Shown one piece after another: positions 1-9,854 of a stretch of 64,000 bases of DNA (positions are counted from its first letter, which is position 1; each line of letters starts with the position of its first letter). The stretch comes from Palaemon carinicauda. Its lineage: Eukaryota; Arthropoda; Malacostraca; Decapoda; Palaemonidae. The stretch is taken from the NCBI RefSeq assembly GCF_036898095.1, contig NC_090731.1, forward strand, positions 151,151,235 through 151,215,234, read 5' to 3'. The notes beneath the pieces are model-generated. The model saw only the letters and a program-made list of their open reading frames with translations. It was not told where the DNA came from and did not search any database. The translations under genes and the position numbers were made by a program.

Positions 1-407
1 ACCAGTTTAAAGATAAGTTAAAATTATCAACATTTAAATTTTTTCTTTAGAAGTTTACACCTCAGGTTACATAGCAGGCAATAGATATCTATAGATGGTA
101 GCATATATATAGTGTACAATATAGTATTGAGCATATTCTATCTGAAAAAGTACAGTATCTCAGAAATTCACTTGAAAATGCGATTGTTCTCAAATTATTT
201 TTTGGTTAGATGGTCATAGATTTTGTCATTGCTATATATTATAAATTTTATGTCTATACTATCTGGTCATTTTAGATATACAAATATATCGTAAAAAGGT
301 ATATTCTCAAAAACTCTTATCAGTGAAGCAGTAGCTAATGTAAGATTAGAGTGTATACTTTCAGAGGTCATAGATTTTAAACACTCGGCCGTATGGCCAT
401 AGAATGC
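1..407. other. AT-rich flank, no gene seen
   Basis: AT-rich sequence with short homopolymers and no convincing open frame. It ends where the left terminus of DIRS element 1 is inferred. I see nothing else in it. Confidence 0.5.
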
Positions 408-469
408 CATTTGTTCCTACACAAAATACGAACCTTACTTTTTTGTATTGGAAAAGAAATTAAAGCAAG

Positions 470-3400
470 TTGACATATCTCCATAAATATTTAAACAGGT
501 CAGTGGTAGTGGGGAAAAAACAGCTCCCCCCCCCCCCACTCACTCATACCTTCTCCACTTTGATCTCAGCTGTGGTTGAAGACAAACATCTTCCTTGTTC
601 ACTGGCTTTTGCAGAATTAATGCTTTTCCATTTTACTTTTTTTTTCAAGTGTGATTCAGTGAATGTACACTTGAAGATGCACGACATGCGACTTTGCCAG
701 AGCAAGGAGGACACGGACCCTCACTCTCTTTGTTCTTTGTGCAGAAGACACACTTGTTTGGAGGCTTCCCTTGCCCTGAGTATTGGGGGTGGCCCTTCTC
801 CCAGCAGGAGTCTAAAAGTGATTCTTTACCTTTGGAGTCTTCCTCGAAGTCCAAGAAATCCCAAGTTCTTTCTTTCTCCTAGTACCCTCCTCTCTGACTC
901 TACTCGTTGAGTCTCCTCCGGAAGACACTTGATTAAGAGAGGTGGCTTTTGGAGGTGTTAGTGAGGGGTGTACAGCAGAAGAATGTTTCTGCTCCTGTTG
1001 GGATTGGCTTTGGCACTTTTTCCTTTAAAACTGACTGGAGGGGATTCCTCATGTGCAGTCTTGTGTCCTCTGGACCTTTTGTCCTCCTCAGATCCTCTCC
1101 CATCGGAAGGTCTAGGGGCTGGTGCTTGCCAGAGCATTTCCCCAGTTCACTCTGCCCTTGGGGTCAGCATGGTGATTGAGCTTGCTTAGCACGAAGATAA
1201 CCTTGGTCATCCTCTCCCTTCTGAGCTCACCATTAATCTGGGTCTATACAACAGACACCCTCACAAGCACGAGACTTTGTCCTCGCCTGGGACTCCATCA
1301 CCGCCTGTTGCTCAGATGTACCACTACTGTATTGTGACACTGCCAGTGCACTCTAGCTCTTCAGAGCTGAACTGTCTGGAGGTCACAGGCAGCCCAGCGT
1401 ACAGTACGCCTGACCTCACTGGTGTGGCCTCGTGAGACTCTGCTTGTCTCCAGCTTTCATAGTTACCTGTGATGGCTCATCAGGAGAGCTCTGCCCAAAG
1501 CTCGCCGGATTGGTTTGTGATAGCAGCGCAACACCTGCTTGCACTCATGATCCAACCTCCTGTGTCTCAATCATTCACAGCTGAATGTGGCCTACCTCGC
1601 AAGGTAGATAGCAAGAGACAGTCATCCGCACCTATTAGCTGCGCTCCTTTAGAGAGCTGCCATTCATTGCGCGATCACGTACAGGTAGCCATGAAACCTC
1701 TAGTAACTCGTGATTGTCCGCAATCACCTTTCTCTACATTAGGGGAGATTCGCACAAACCAGTTTTTGCACTCCAAGGGAGCCATCTCAGACGGCTTGCG
1801 CTCCAGTCCATGGGCAGTTCATTTGTGAGCCAGCAGTGCCAGGGTTGTCTTGTGAGCATCTCTTGCAGGAGATTCTTAGAGCAGCGGCTACCATCATTGC
1901 TGCTTTTCATGATCCTACAACAGATGCTCTACAGACTATTCCTGGAAAGGTAGTCTTTTCTTCCAATGACCTGCAGGCTCCCTCTGACCTGAGGTTGTAT
2001 TACACTGCTGCTATTATTGTTGTGACAAGCAACCTTACGGCGCCAGCTTGCACTGCACCCTCTACTGCTGTGCCCACTCACCCAGTGCCTTTCCCGGCTG
2101 CTTTGCTCCAACTCCTGTAGTGGAAGGTCATGCTTCTAAGTGGCAGCAACACTTTGAAGCAAAAGGTGTTAAGTCAAGCCATACAACTTTGACCCTTTGT
2201 GGGAAAAATTGGGCATAACGCCCATAAGGCCTCATTAGAGGCGTCGTTGGGCTAAGAGGTAGGCCCCTGCTCCACTTCGGGACTCGTTTCATGCCAGGAC
2301 CCGTATGGAACAAAGATCGAGGGAGATTTCATTTGTTGACTGCTATATGCTCTTGCCCATAGAGTTTTCTTACACCACTAATTCCGTGGTACCTTCCATC
2401 CCAGGGCAAGCCTCCGCAGAGCCTCCTGAGGTTTCAGAGCAGGAAGGAAATCCCAGCATTCTCGCTTCTTTTTCGGGCAAGTCCAGTGAACAGAAGGACG
2501 CTAACTTGCTTCTTAAGAATTGGGCCTCCAGACTCGTGGAGGATCCTAGCCTTCTGAAGTGAGTTAAGGTAGCAGTGGCTTGAGTGTTAGCTTAAGAGGT
2601 CAGTAAAAACCTTCCTAGGTCTCGTTCCCTTAAGGTACAACCAGATTGTGACAAAATCCTATCCCAATTTCAGCCTGGTATGAGCATGAAGATGTGAGAT
2701 GATTCTGATTGGGACATTTCAAGTGGCAACCTGTCTCCACCTACCAGTCCCAAGGCTTCTGTGCAGGTTCTTGCTTGCAGTCTCATGATATATGGACTGG
2801 GTGAGGCCCCGTACTCCCCTCCTCAGGGGAAAGACACAGCCATATAGACTTCCTATGCCACACTCCTAGGGCCAACAGACAACGGTTGGAGTTACTATGG
2901 TCAAAGTTGGTCGCTGGGTCCATTACTAAGGTAGACTCGCAGATATCTGTGAGAAAGGACTCCCTTAGGGGCGAGCAGAGTGTCGGCCTTGGCACAAGGC
3001 TCGACGTTGAAGAAACTTTCAACACAGTCAGTGATGTTCTCGGCTATGGAAACCCTAAACATGGAGTGGTTGGCGAAGGGTACTCTTCAAAAGTCTTCCT
3101 GGATGGACCTCTGGTTGGAGACCATAGGCTATTTAACCACTGCCAAGGACCTGTCCGACCCAAAGAAGCATTGTGAGTTCAAGATCATCATCCTCACTGT
3201 CACAAGAGCTATGTACAGTAGTTCTTGACTCACAAGGCTGTGAATCAGTGAGCCAACTAGATCTTGAAAGAGGCAGGACTCCATCATCTCCAGGTTTCTT
3301 CACAACTCCTCTATTTAAACTCCATCCTCGTTTCCGCTCAAGGACATGAATGCTGTTCCTGAGAAGTGGGGCAATGCGAGTCGGGACTTCCTTCTTCATT

Positions 3401-3540
3401 GGGCTGCAACATTCCGACCCGCTTTCTTCCATGGCAAAACAAGCCCACAAGGCTTCAAAGGATACAGTACTTCAAGGCAGAACACTGCCAAGAAGTCCTT
3501 GCCTTTCAGGCCACCCTTTCAGGATAAGAAGTAAAAAGGA
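470..3540 (+). pseudogene. gag-like region relic of element 1
   Basis: Broken open frames cover the space upstream of RT. Near 660-780 a Cys-rich stretch (CSLCRRHTC, preceded by DPHSLC) matches the N-terminal Cys motif of the gag of element 2 (DPHTVCSNCRGKTC). Near 3060-3175 the segment WMDLWLETIGYL matches the C-terminal gag domain of element 4 (WLDIWLGT). Both anchors show this is one decayed gag. DIRS gag-like proteins are thought to bind the RNA intermediate. Frameshifts are too many to draw a single frame, and no functional product is expected. Confidence 0.6.
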
Positions 3541-3749
3541 CGAGGGGGGAAAGCTGGAAAACAGGGATGGTACCTTTGGAAGGGGGCCGTTCCTCTTGCT
3601 GTACCACCAGTGGGCTGATGCCTGTAACTCAAGTGACATCCCCCTTTCCGTGATTCGTCCTCAGAGATCATCGTCCTTTGCGAAAGGATTGGCGAAGGAC
3701 TGCCCACCGGGCTGAAGTCTCGACCATGATGCAGAAATTCACTCTCTAA

Positions 3750-4300
3750 TAAGTCCGTGACAGGTCCCCAGGCTTCTTAAGTCGACTTTTTCATGTAGAG
3801 AAAGCATCTGGAGGCTGGAGACTAGTCATAAACCTCTCAACATTAAACGAATTTGTCCTTCAGACTCCGTTGAAGGTGGAGACCACAGCTGCGGTCAGAC
3901 AAGCTGTAGAACGAAGAGACTTCATGATCACGGATTTGCCCTCAAGGAAGTACCAAGGATTCAATCTGCATAGAAAGATATACAAATTTTGAATGCTGTG
4001 CTTCAGTCTGTCAACATCACCTCAATTGTTCACTTGCGTGTTCACCATGGTTTCAGCTTGGGCACACTCCAATGGCATTCGTCTTCTCCGCTATCTAGAC
4101 GATTGGCTAGCCTGGCAGACTCGGTGAAGACCCTTTTCCAACATTGAGCCATGCTTCTCTATTTTTGCCACAATCTGGGGGTTGTGGTAAATTTGGAGAA
4201 TTCTTTGGAACTCAATCAGAACCTGTTATATCATGGAATGCAATTATATACACATTATGAGGGAAAGTCTACCTGTAGCAGGAAAGAATTGTGAGATTCA
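3750..4300 (+). pseudogene. Reverse transcriptase relic of element 1
   Basis: The interrupted translation shows GGWRLVINLSTLNEFV near 3808-3855 (RT motif for template and primer handling), MLCFSLSTSPQLFT near 3990-4030, and RLLRYLDDWL near 4082-4112, which holds the YxDD catalytic centre. The same motifs occur in element 4, for example RLLRYLDDWLILAD. Stops and indels lie between the motifs. The family would copy RNA to DNA, but this copy cannot. Confidence 0.75.
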
Positions 4301-4559
4301 GTGAAGTGGCTCATCAGTTCCTGATGTGAAGCTTGCTACAAGCTCATCTGTTGCAATGCCTGCTGGTTCACCTGGCCTCATTAAAGTATCTAATGCCCAA
4401 CAATCGTCTTTGCACGTGATCACTTCAGAGGCAGCTGAAGACCTTTTGGTCTCAGGGCAGGGATCCTCTTGGGATGTCCATTCCAGTGGGATCAAAGCAA
4501 ACGAATGACCTGACTTGGTTAATCCTAGATATGAACCTTCTCAAACGGGCTGATCTTTC

Positions 4560-5260
4560 CCCCTTCTGATTTGGTGCTCTTCATGGAAGCATCAAAAGAA
4601 GAGTGGGGTGCTCACCTGCTGCAGCAAATGGTCTCGAGGGTGTGGTCCAAGTCAGTTTGGTACAATAATGTCACTTACACCTCCTGGAGTTGAAAGCAAT
4701 GTACTTTGTTTTTCAACATTTTCAACGGCTCCTATCGGGTCACTCGGTAATGTTGATGAGTGACAACACGACAGTAGTGGCATATCTAAACAAGAAAGGA
4801 AGTACTATTTCACGGCAACTTTGCCAGCTAGCCATTGAAATCCTGTGATGGACAGATGACAATGCAATCTCTCTATCAGCCCAGTTCATACCCAGCAAAA
4901 ATAACATCTTGGCAGTCTTAGCAGGAAGACTCAGATAATTGGTTCCATGTGGTCTTTGGATCCTCTGATTGTGAACAAGTGATAACTTTGTGGGGATTTG
5001 TAAAAATTAGACCGTTTGCAATGTCCCTAAACCAGAAGATTCTTGTGTACTGCTCTCAAGGACCGCACCCACAGCCAGCATTTCAGGATGGCTTCCAACT
5101 TCTTTGAGACCACCTGGACATCTACGCATTTCCCCCATTCTGTATAAAGAGGAAACTCCTCTACAGGGTAAAGCCTACTACCAACCTAGCCATGACGTTC
5201 GTAGCTCTGTTAGGTAATGTGCAATGGTATCTGGACCTCCTGCTGCTGGCCGAGGTTCTG
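4560..5260 (+). pseudogene. RNase H and methyltransferase-like relic of element 1
   Basis: LMSDNTTVVAYLNKKGST near 4750-4805 matches the RNase H block containing a catalytic Asp (compare VVMSDNTTVVAYINKQGG in element 4). A following stretch near 5100-5150 reads like the HLDIYAFPPF block of the domain after RNase H in DIRS elements. Several stops interrupt it. The assignment rests on similarity to the other copies in this window and on domain order. Confidence 0.65.
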
Positions 5261-5379
5261 AGGGAGCTTCCTCTCCTACATGACTTATTGCACTAACCAC
5301 ATGCTAAAATTTACCATCAAGCAGCGGGACTATGACTTCACACCTGGTGGTTATCCAACATCTCGTCACTAAGAGAGGG

Positions 5380-6330
5380 TTTTTGTGACCATCGGCAAAA
5401 CAGATTTATCATTACCTCAGGAGTCCTCAACCTCAGTCTAGCATACCATGCAAAGTGGGTGATCTTTTGTGGTTGGTGTCATGGAATGAGTATCTCCACT
5501 CGGAGCCACTATACCCTTAATTGCTGAATTTTTACTTTATCTGTGAGAAGAAAAACTGTACTCGGTCTCGGCAGTAAAAGACTATCCCTCAGCCTTAAGC
5601 CAAGTCTTAAACTGAAAGGGGTTGATATTTCCTCTTTGGTAGAGATCTTCATGCTCACACATAGTTTTGAAGAGGCTCGCCCTCAGTTAAAAGTGAGATC
5701 AGCTTCGTGGAACATTGTCAGATTTCTTCGTTTCCTAAAAGGAGCACCTTATGAGCTCTTACATTGGGTTTTGGACTGTGATCTTATTTTGAAAATGGTC
5801 TTTCTTGTTGCCTTAGCCTCTGCTAAGATGGTGAGTGAGTTGCATGGTCTCTCCTACGATGTCGCCCATTTAAGGGGATAGTGGCAAGTTATGTTCAGCT
5901 TCATTCCTGAGTTCATTGTTATGACTAAAAATCAAGCCGTTTCCAATCTTATGTTCAGATCCTTCCAAATTTAGTCTTCAGGAGATGACTGATCTTCCTG
6001 ATCAACTACTCTTGTGTCCTGTGAGAGCGCCAAGGAGCTACTTAACATAAACTTAAGGAGCTCGCCCACAGATCAAGCACCTGTTTGTCAGCTAGGGCAT
6101 GGTTAAGAAGCGGGTGACGAGGAATACCATCTCCTCATGATTTAGACAGGTCATCAACAGTACCATTAATCCTTCCCCTCTTGAACCGCAAGGGGTATGA
6201 CCCAGAGCTCACGATGTCAGGATCATAAGTACATCCCTGGCATCTAAGACTTTCTGTGATGCAGGTACTACAAGTGGTTGTAAGGAGAAGACTAATGACT
6301 CTCACTGCCCATCACTTGTAAGACGTAACA
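5380..6330 (+). pseudogene. Tyrosine recombinase relic of element 1
   Basis: An open piece at 5543-5881 contains LVALASAKMVSELHGLSYDV. In active DIRS recombinases, including element 2 here, this block reads AKRVSEL and the Arg is catalytic. Here it is Met. Further on, about 6200-6235, an H-D-V-R motif followed by a SLASKT-type segment marks the second catalytic block. Stops separate the pieces. The family cuts and rejoins DNA through a Tyr nucleophile to integrate the circular element. This copy has lost one catalytic residue and its frame. Confidence 0.7.
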
Positions 6331-6709
6331 TACAGGTTTTTAGATACATTTTTGATAACTGTGTGGTAGCTGCACAGCAACTGGTATATCTACCTTTGCT
6401 CCTCATAGGACTATTAGCAGTCTTTTGAAGGCAGACGTTATGGTGGTAGTCTGGGATATATGAAAAAGGAATGTGAGGCCTTTTCTTATCTCCCTCTTCC
6501 TCTCTCTTGGGACATAGCATCTAAAGACCCTGTTAGCTGGAACTCTTCGACTGTAGGCAAGTCCCATGTCATTTGTAGCTAGAATACATGTTTATATCTT
6601 CCCTGTTATGTCTCCAATCTCCTTACAAGGGGGAGTTGGGATGTCTGGTTCTTAGTGTGTATATTCACAAACCCATTGACAATCACAGTTTCATTCTTAC
6701 ATTTACAGT

Positions 6710-7045
6710 CACCTTTGCTTGTACCGTCAACCCACTGGTATTAGCAGGAACAAATAACGAATTTGGAAGCAATTTGTAGTTTTCCTAACACTTGAATGTA
6801 GTTCTTGACATGTATGTTACATGGCATCCCTTACCTCCAACGAAAGTCCTGTCTGTGATCAAAGTGAAGAAGGTATGAAGAGTAGAGGGCAGTGCTTCTC
6901 CGAGGTACCACTGGGAACAACCACTATGATTATTGACACCTCGTTAAAGGTTTTTATAGCTGTATGCCACCTTGTGCTGATTTCTTCTCCTATGTAAAGA
7001 ACTACAGGTTTGTATTGTTAGGAAAAATACACATTACTCCAAATT
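6710..7045. repeat. Internal complementary region and right terminus of element 1
   Basis: Sequence at about 6756-6815 (AATTTGGAAGCAATTTGTAG, then TTTTCCTAACA and TGTAGTTCTT) is the imperfect reverse complement of the right end at about 7005-7045. The adjoining stretch 6710-6756 is the imperfect reverse complement of the left terminus near 408. A block complementary to both ends, placed just inside the right repeat, is the DIRS hallmark. Confidence 0.6.
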
Positions 7046-7066
7046 TATCATTTTTAAATATTTAAC

Positions 7067-7226
7067 TTAGCCGGTGAATATATAATAGCTGCAACTCTGC
7101 GGCTCGACAGACAACATACTCAAAAAACTCGCGAGCGATCGCTATGCAGGTTGCGGGTGTGCCCACCAGCGCCAACTGTCGGCCAGATACCACTCTTGTA
7201 TGTAAACAAAACCTTCAATTCTTCTC
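7067..7226. repeat. Left inverted terminal repeat of element 2
   Basis: The stretch from CGGTGAATATATAATAGCTG to TTCAATTCTTCTC is the reverse complement of 13353-13512 with almost no differences in between. Similarity stops at 7226, just before the gag leader. It includes the palindromic GCGAGCGATCGC near 7132-7142. Confidence 0.9.
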
Positions 7227-7427
7227 TGTCGACGTTGACGACAAGACATATTTATACTCGCTGTAGAACCTGGAGTTTTCCCATCATATTTGGTGAAGTA
7301 CTTTATTTTGGTTTGAGCCTTCGCAGTACAAGTGTTTTTCCTCAACATAAACTCTTGAACTCTTTATTGAATCGGATTATTTGTTGATGACTTGGATTGT
7401 TTTGGAATTTTCTTTGACTAATTCAAA

Positions 7428-7886
7428 ATGGCTGACCCTTCTCAAGTACCTAGATTTCGAAAGTGTAATGCTAGGGACTGTAATAGGCGTCTTCCAAAGG
7501 CTTCTCTCGACCCTCATACTGTTTGTTCCAATTGTCGGGGTAAAACCTGTCAATTGGGAGATCGGTGTGAGGAATGCGTGGGCCTTTCGGAATTCGATTG
7601 GATCGAATATGATAAGTATGCACGCAGACTAGAGAGAGATAGGGTAAGGAGAAGTTCATCTAGGTCCGTAGATTTTTCCTCTCCACATGCCCCTGAACCT
7701 AATCCTTCCCCTGTAGTGGTTGTTCCTAACCCCCCTTCTAGCACTCAGGAACCGTCTATGCAAGACATGTTACGTGCTATTCATGCCTTGGGGGAGAGAG
7801 TTGAAGCGTTAGCAAGTGACCGTAATCAACTCATGGCTGACGTGAAGGAACTTAAGTGCCATAGTGCCACGGCGGAATGTGATTAG
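7428..7886 (+). CDS. Gag-like protein, N-terminal part (element 2)
   Basis: 152 codons starting at an ATG after the left repeat. Residues about 12-45 hold paired cysteines (CNARDC, CSNCRGKTC, CEEC), a probable zinc-binding module. Ser/Pro-rich sequence follows, then a short helix-like segment near the C-terminus. In DIRS elements this position encodes the gag-like nucleic-acid binding protein. The frame stops at 7886, but the adjacent frame is open from 7864 onward and reads as the continuation. The stop is therefore probably a frameshift, unless ribosomal frameshifting is used. Confidence 0.65.
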   Translation: MADPSQVPRFRKCNARDCNRRLPKASLDPHTVCSNCRGKTCQLGDRCEECVGLSEFDWIEYDKYARRLERDRVRRSSSRSVDFSSPHAPEPNPSPVVVVPNPPSSTQEPSMQDMLRAIHALGERVEALASDRNQLMADVKELKCHSATAECD

Positions 7887-9854
7887 TGCGCAAAGTGTTG
7901 TGAACAGTGTTGCGACCGAGGGTTCGTCTGTTCGTGCCTGTCGTTCACCTAGTCCGGGACCTCTTGCAAGCTCCCAAGCCCAGGGGAGAAGCAATGTCGT
8001 ACGACTTATGGGTTCGAGAGGCCTTGATCAGCGAACAGACGTTCCCTCTATGGTATCAGGCGTATCTCGTCAAGATCGCCCCTACCATAAGACGAGAGAG
8101 CCCATTTTTACCTCGTCTTCCGAAGGCGTTTCACGCAAGAAACCATGGAGCAAGATTTCTAGGCCTCTGAAACGCAAGTCGGTCCCTTCAGGACAGGTCC
8201 AACGTCCTGGATGTAGTCATTGGGACAGTTCGGACCCGTTGCTGTCATCGGATGACTGCTCGCCGCCTAAGCAAGGCAAAGTTGTGCCGTCTCAGACGCT
8301 AACCCCGTCTGTTACCGCACCCGTTACCGTAGACCCTAAATGGGTTATACTGCAGGACATGCAGTCTAAGCTTGCGTCCCTTATGGAAGACTACAACGCA
8401 GAGAAGGTTTCCGTTGAACCTAGCCGTTTATCTCATGGAGATCCTGGCCGTCAGCCACCCAAGCGTTCTGTTGTGCGTCCTGTTGACGTTGGTGTAGACA
8501 TCTCACGTCAACCAGTTGGGGTTGTACCACACCCGATGCGGTCTCGTGTGGATTTTCAGCCGCATGTGGACGTTAGGCAACTCGCTGATGCGCCTGGTGA
8601 CGTTCAGGACGTTCACCAACCATCAGAGTTGACTTGTTTTGACGCGGTGCGTCAACCTCCGCAACCTAGAGTTGTTTTGACTGCACAACCCAGGCGGTCT
8701 AAGCAGTCTCGGGTGGACGCTGTGCGTCCTCACGCACCTGTTGTTGTTGACAGTTCCCAGACTGTTCAGCAGTTTCAGGACGCTGCGTCCTGCTCCGCCA
8801 CTTATGCACCAGTGCGGGCGGACGCTGCGTGTCAAGCATTGCCACCCCCTTTGCTTGTTTCTCATCAGTTGTCAGATGAGGAACTTTCGGATGAGGACGT
8901 TGCTGACCCTCAGCCTGAGGATCATCCTTCAGATATTGATGAGCCTAGAGCAGTTCCGCCATCTATGGACTTTAAAAAAGTCATGCTCATTTTTAAAGAG
9001 TGGCTCCTCGTTCGCCGCCGTCTGAGTTTGTTTTAGGCGTACCTGCTGCCATGCCAGCCTTTACAAAACTCGTTCTCTCTCGCTCATCCAAGAGAGCTTT
9101 ACGGCTGTTAGGCGATTGGTTGGAAACCAAGAGGAGTTTAGGGTAGACGGCCTTTGCCTTCCCCCCATCTAAACTCTCGTCTAGATCGAGCGTCTGGTAT
9201 GCCACAGGAGAAGTTCTCGGCTTGGGAGTTCCTGCCTCTGCCCAGGGCGATTTCTCAAGTCTTGTAGACTCTCCCCGCCGCCTAACCATGAGACGCTCGA
9301 AGATTAGTTGGTCATCCTCAGACCTGGACCATCTACTTAAAGGCATCTTTAGGGCTTTTGAAGTTTTCAACTTCCTTGACTGGTGTTTGGGAGCCTTGAG
9401 TAGGAAAATCTCATCAGCCGATAGAGATGTCTCCTTACTCATTATGTCCTGCATGGATAAGGCCATCCGCGATGGATCCAATGAGCTCTCCGCCTCGTTT
9501 ACGTCAGGAGTCCTAAAGAAACGAGAGTCTCTGTGCTCTTTTCTGTCAGCAGGAGTGACGCCCTGTCAACGATCTGAGCTACTCTTTGCCCCTTTGTCTA
9601 AGTTCTTGTTTCCTGAACTTTTAGTTAAGGAAATAGCGTTGTCTCTAGTGCAGAAGGACACCCATGACTTGGTTGCGTCCTCGGCTCGCAAAGGGACCCC
9701 TTCGTCTGCCTTGTCTGCTAGACCTAGGATAGACACTCCAGCGTCCAGGTTTATTCCGCCCTTTCGTGGCAGAGCCCCCAGCAGGGGAAGTACTCGTGCC
9801 GAAGGGAAGAGAGGAAAGAGGAAAGGAGCCAAGTCCTCGCGTGGCAGAGTCTGA
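7864..9854 (+). pseudogene. Gag-like protein, middle and C-terminal part, frameshifted (element 2)
   Basis: The open stretch 7864-9036 has no ATG at its start and overlaps the end of the N-terminal piece, so it is a continuation in another frame. It is Pro/Ser/Val/Asp-rich with repeated DVR and VRQ words. Similarity then passes to another frame near 8998. It has one TAG at about 9145 and continues as the open stretch 9222-9854. That last part carries the gag C-terminal domain (FLDWCLGALSRKISSADRD), comparable to WLDIWLGT in element 4, and ends in a basic tail rich in RGK. Two frame changes and one stop separate the pieces, so no full-length protein is expected without recoding. Confidence 0.65.

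Larger units (their letters stand above)
408..7045 (+). mobile_element. Degraded DIRS-like YR retrotransposon (element 1)
   Basis: Gag, RT, RNase H, methyltransferase-like and tyrosine recombinase remnants lie in this order on the + strand, the usual DIRS order. The left end is set by a TTTGTTCCTacac-type terminus near 408. Part of an internal complementary region (about 6710-6815) pairs with it, and the other part pairs with the right terminus at about 7010-7045. The right terminus (a TTGTATTGTTAGGAAAAATA-type motif) resembles the ends of elements 4 and 5, so the three belong to one lineage. All coding parts carry stops and frameshifts, so the copy is dead. Boundaries are accurate to perhaps 10 bp. 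Confidence 0.75.
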
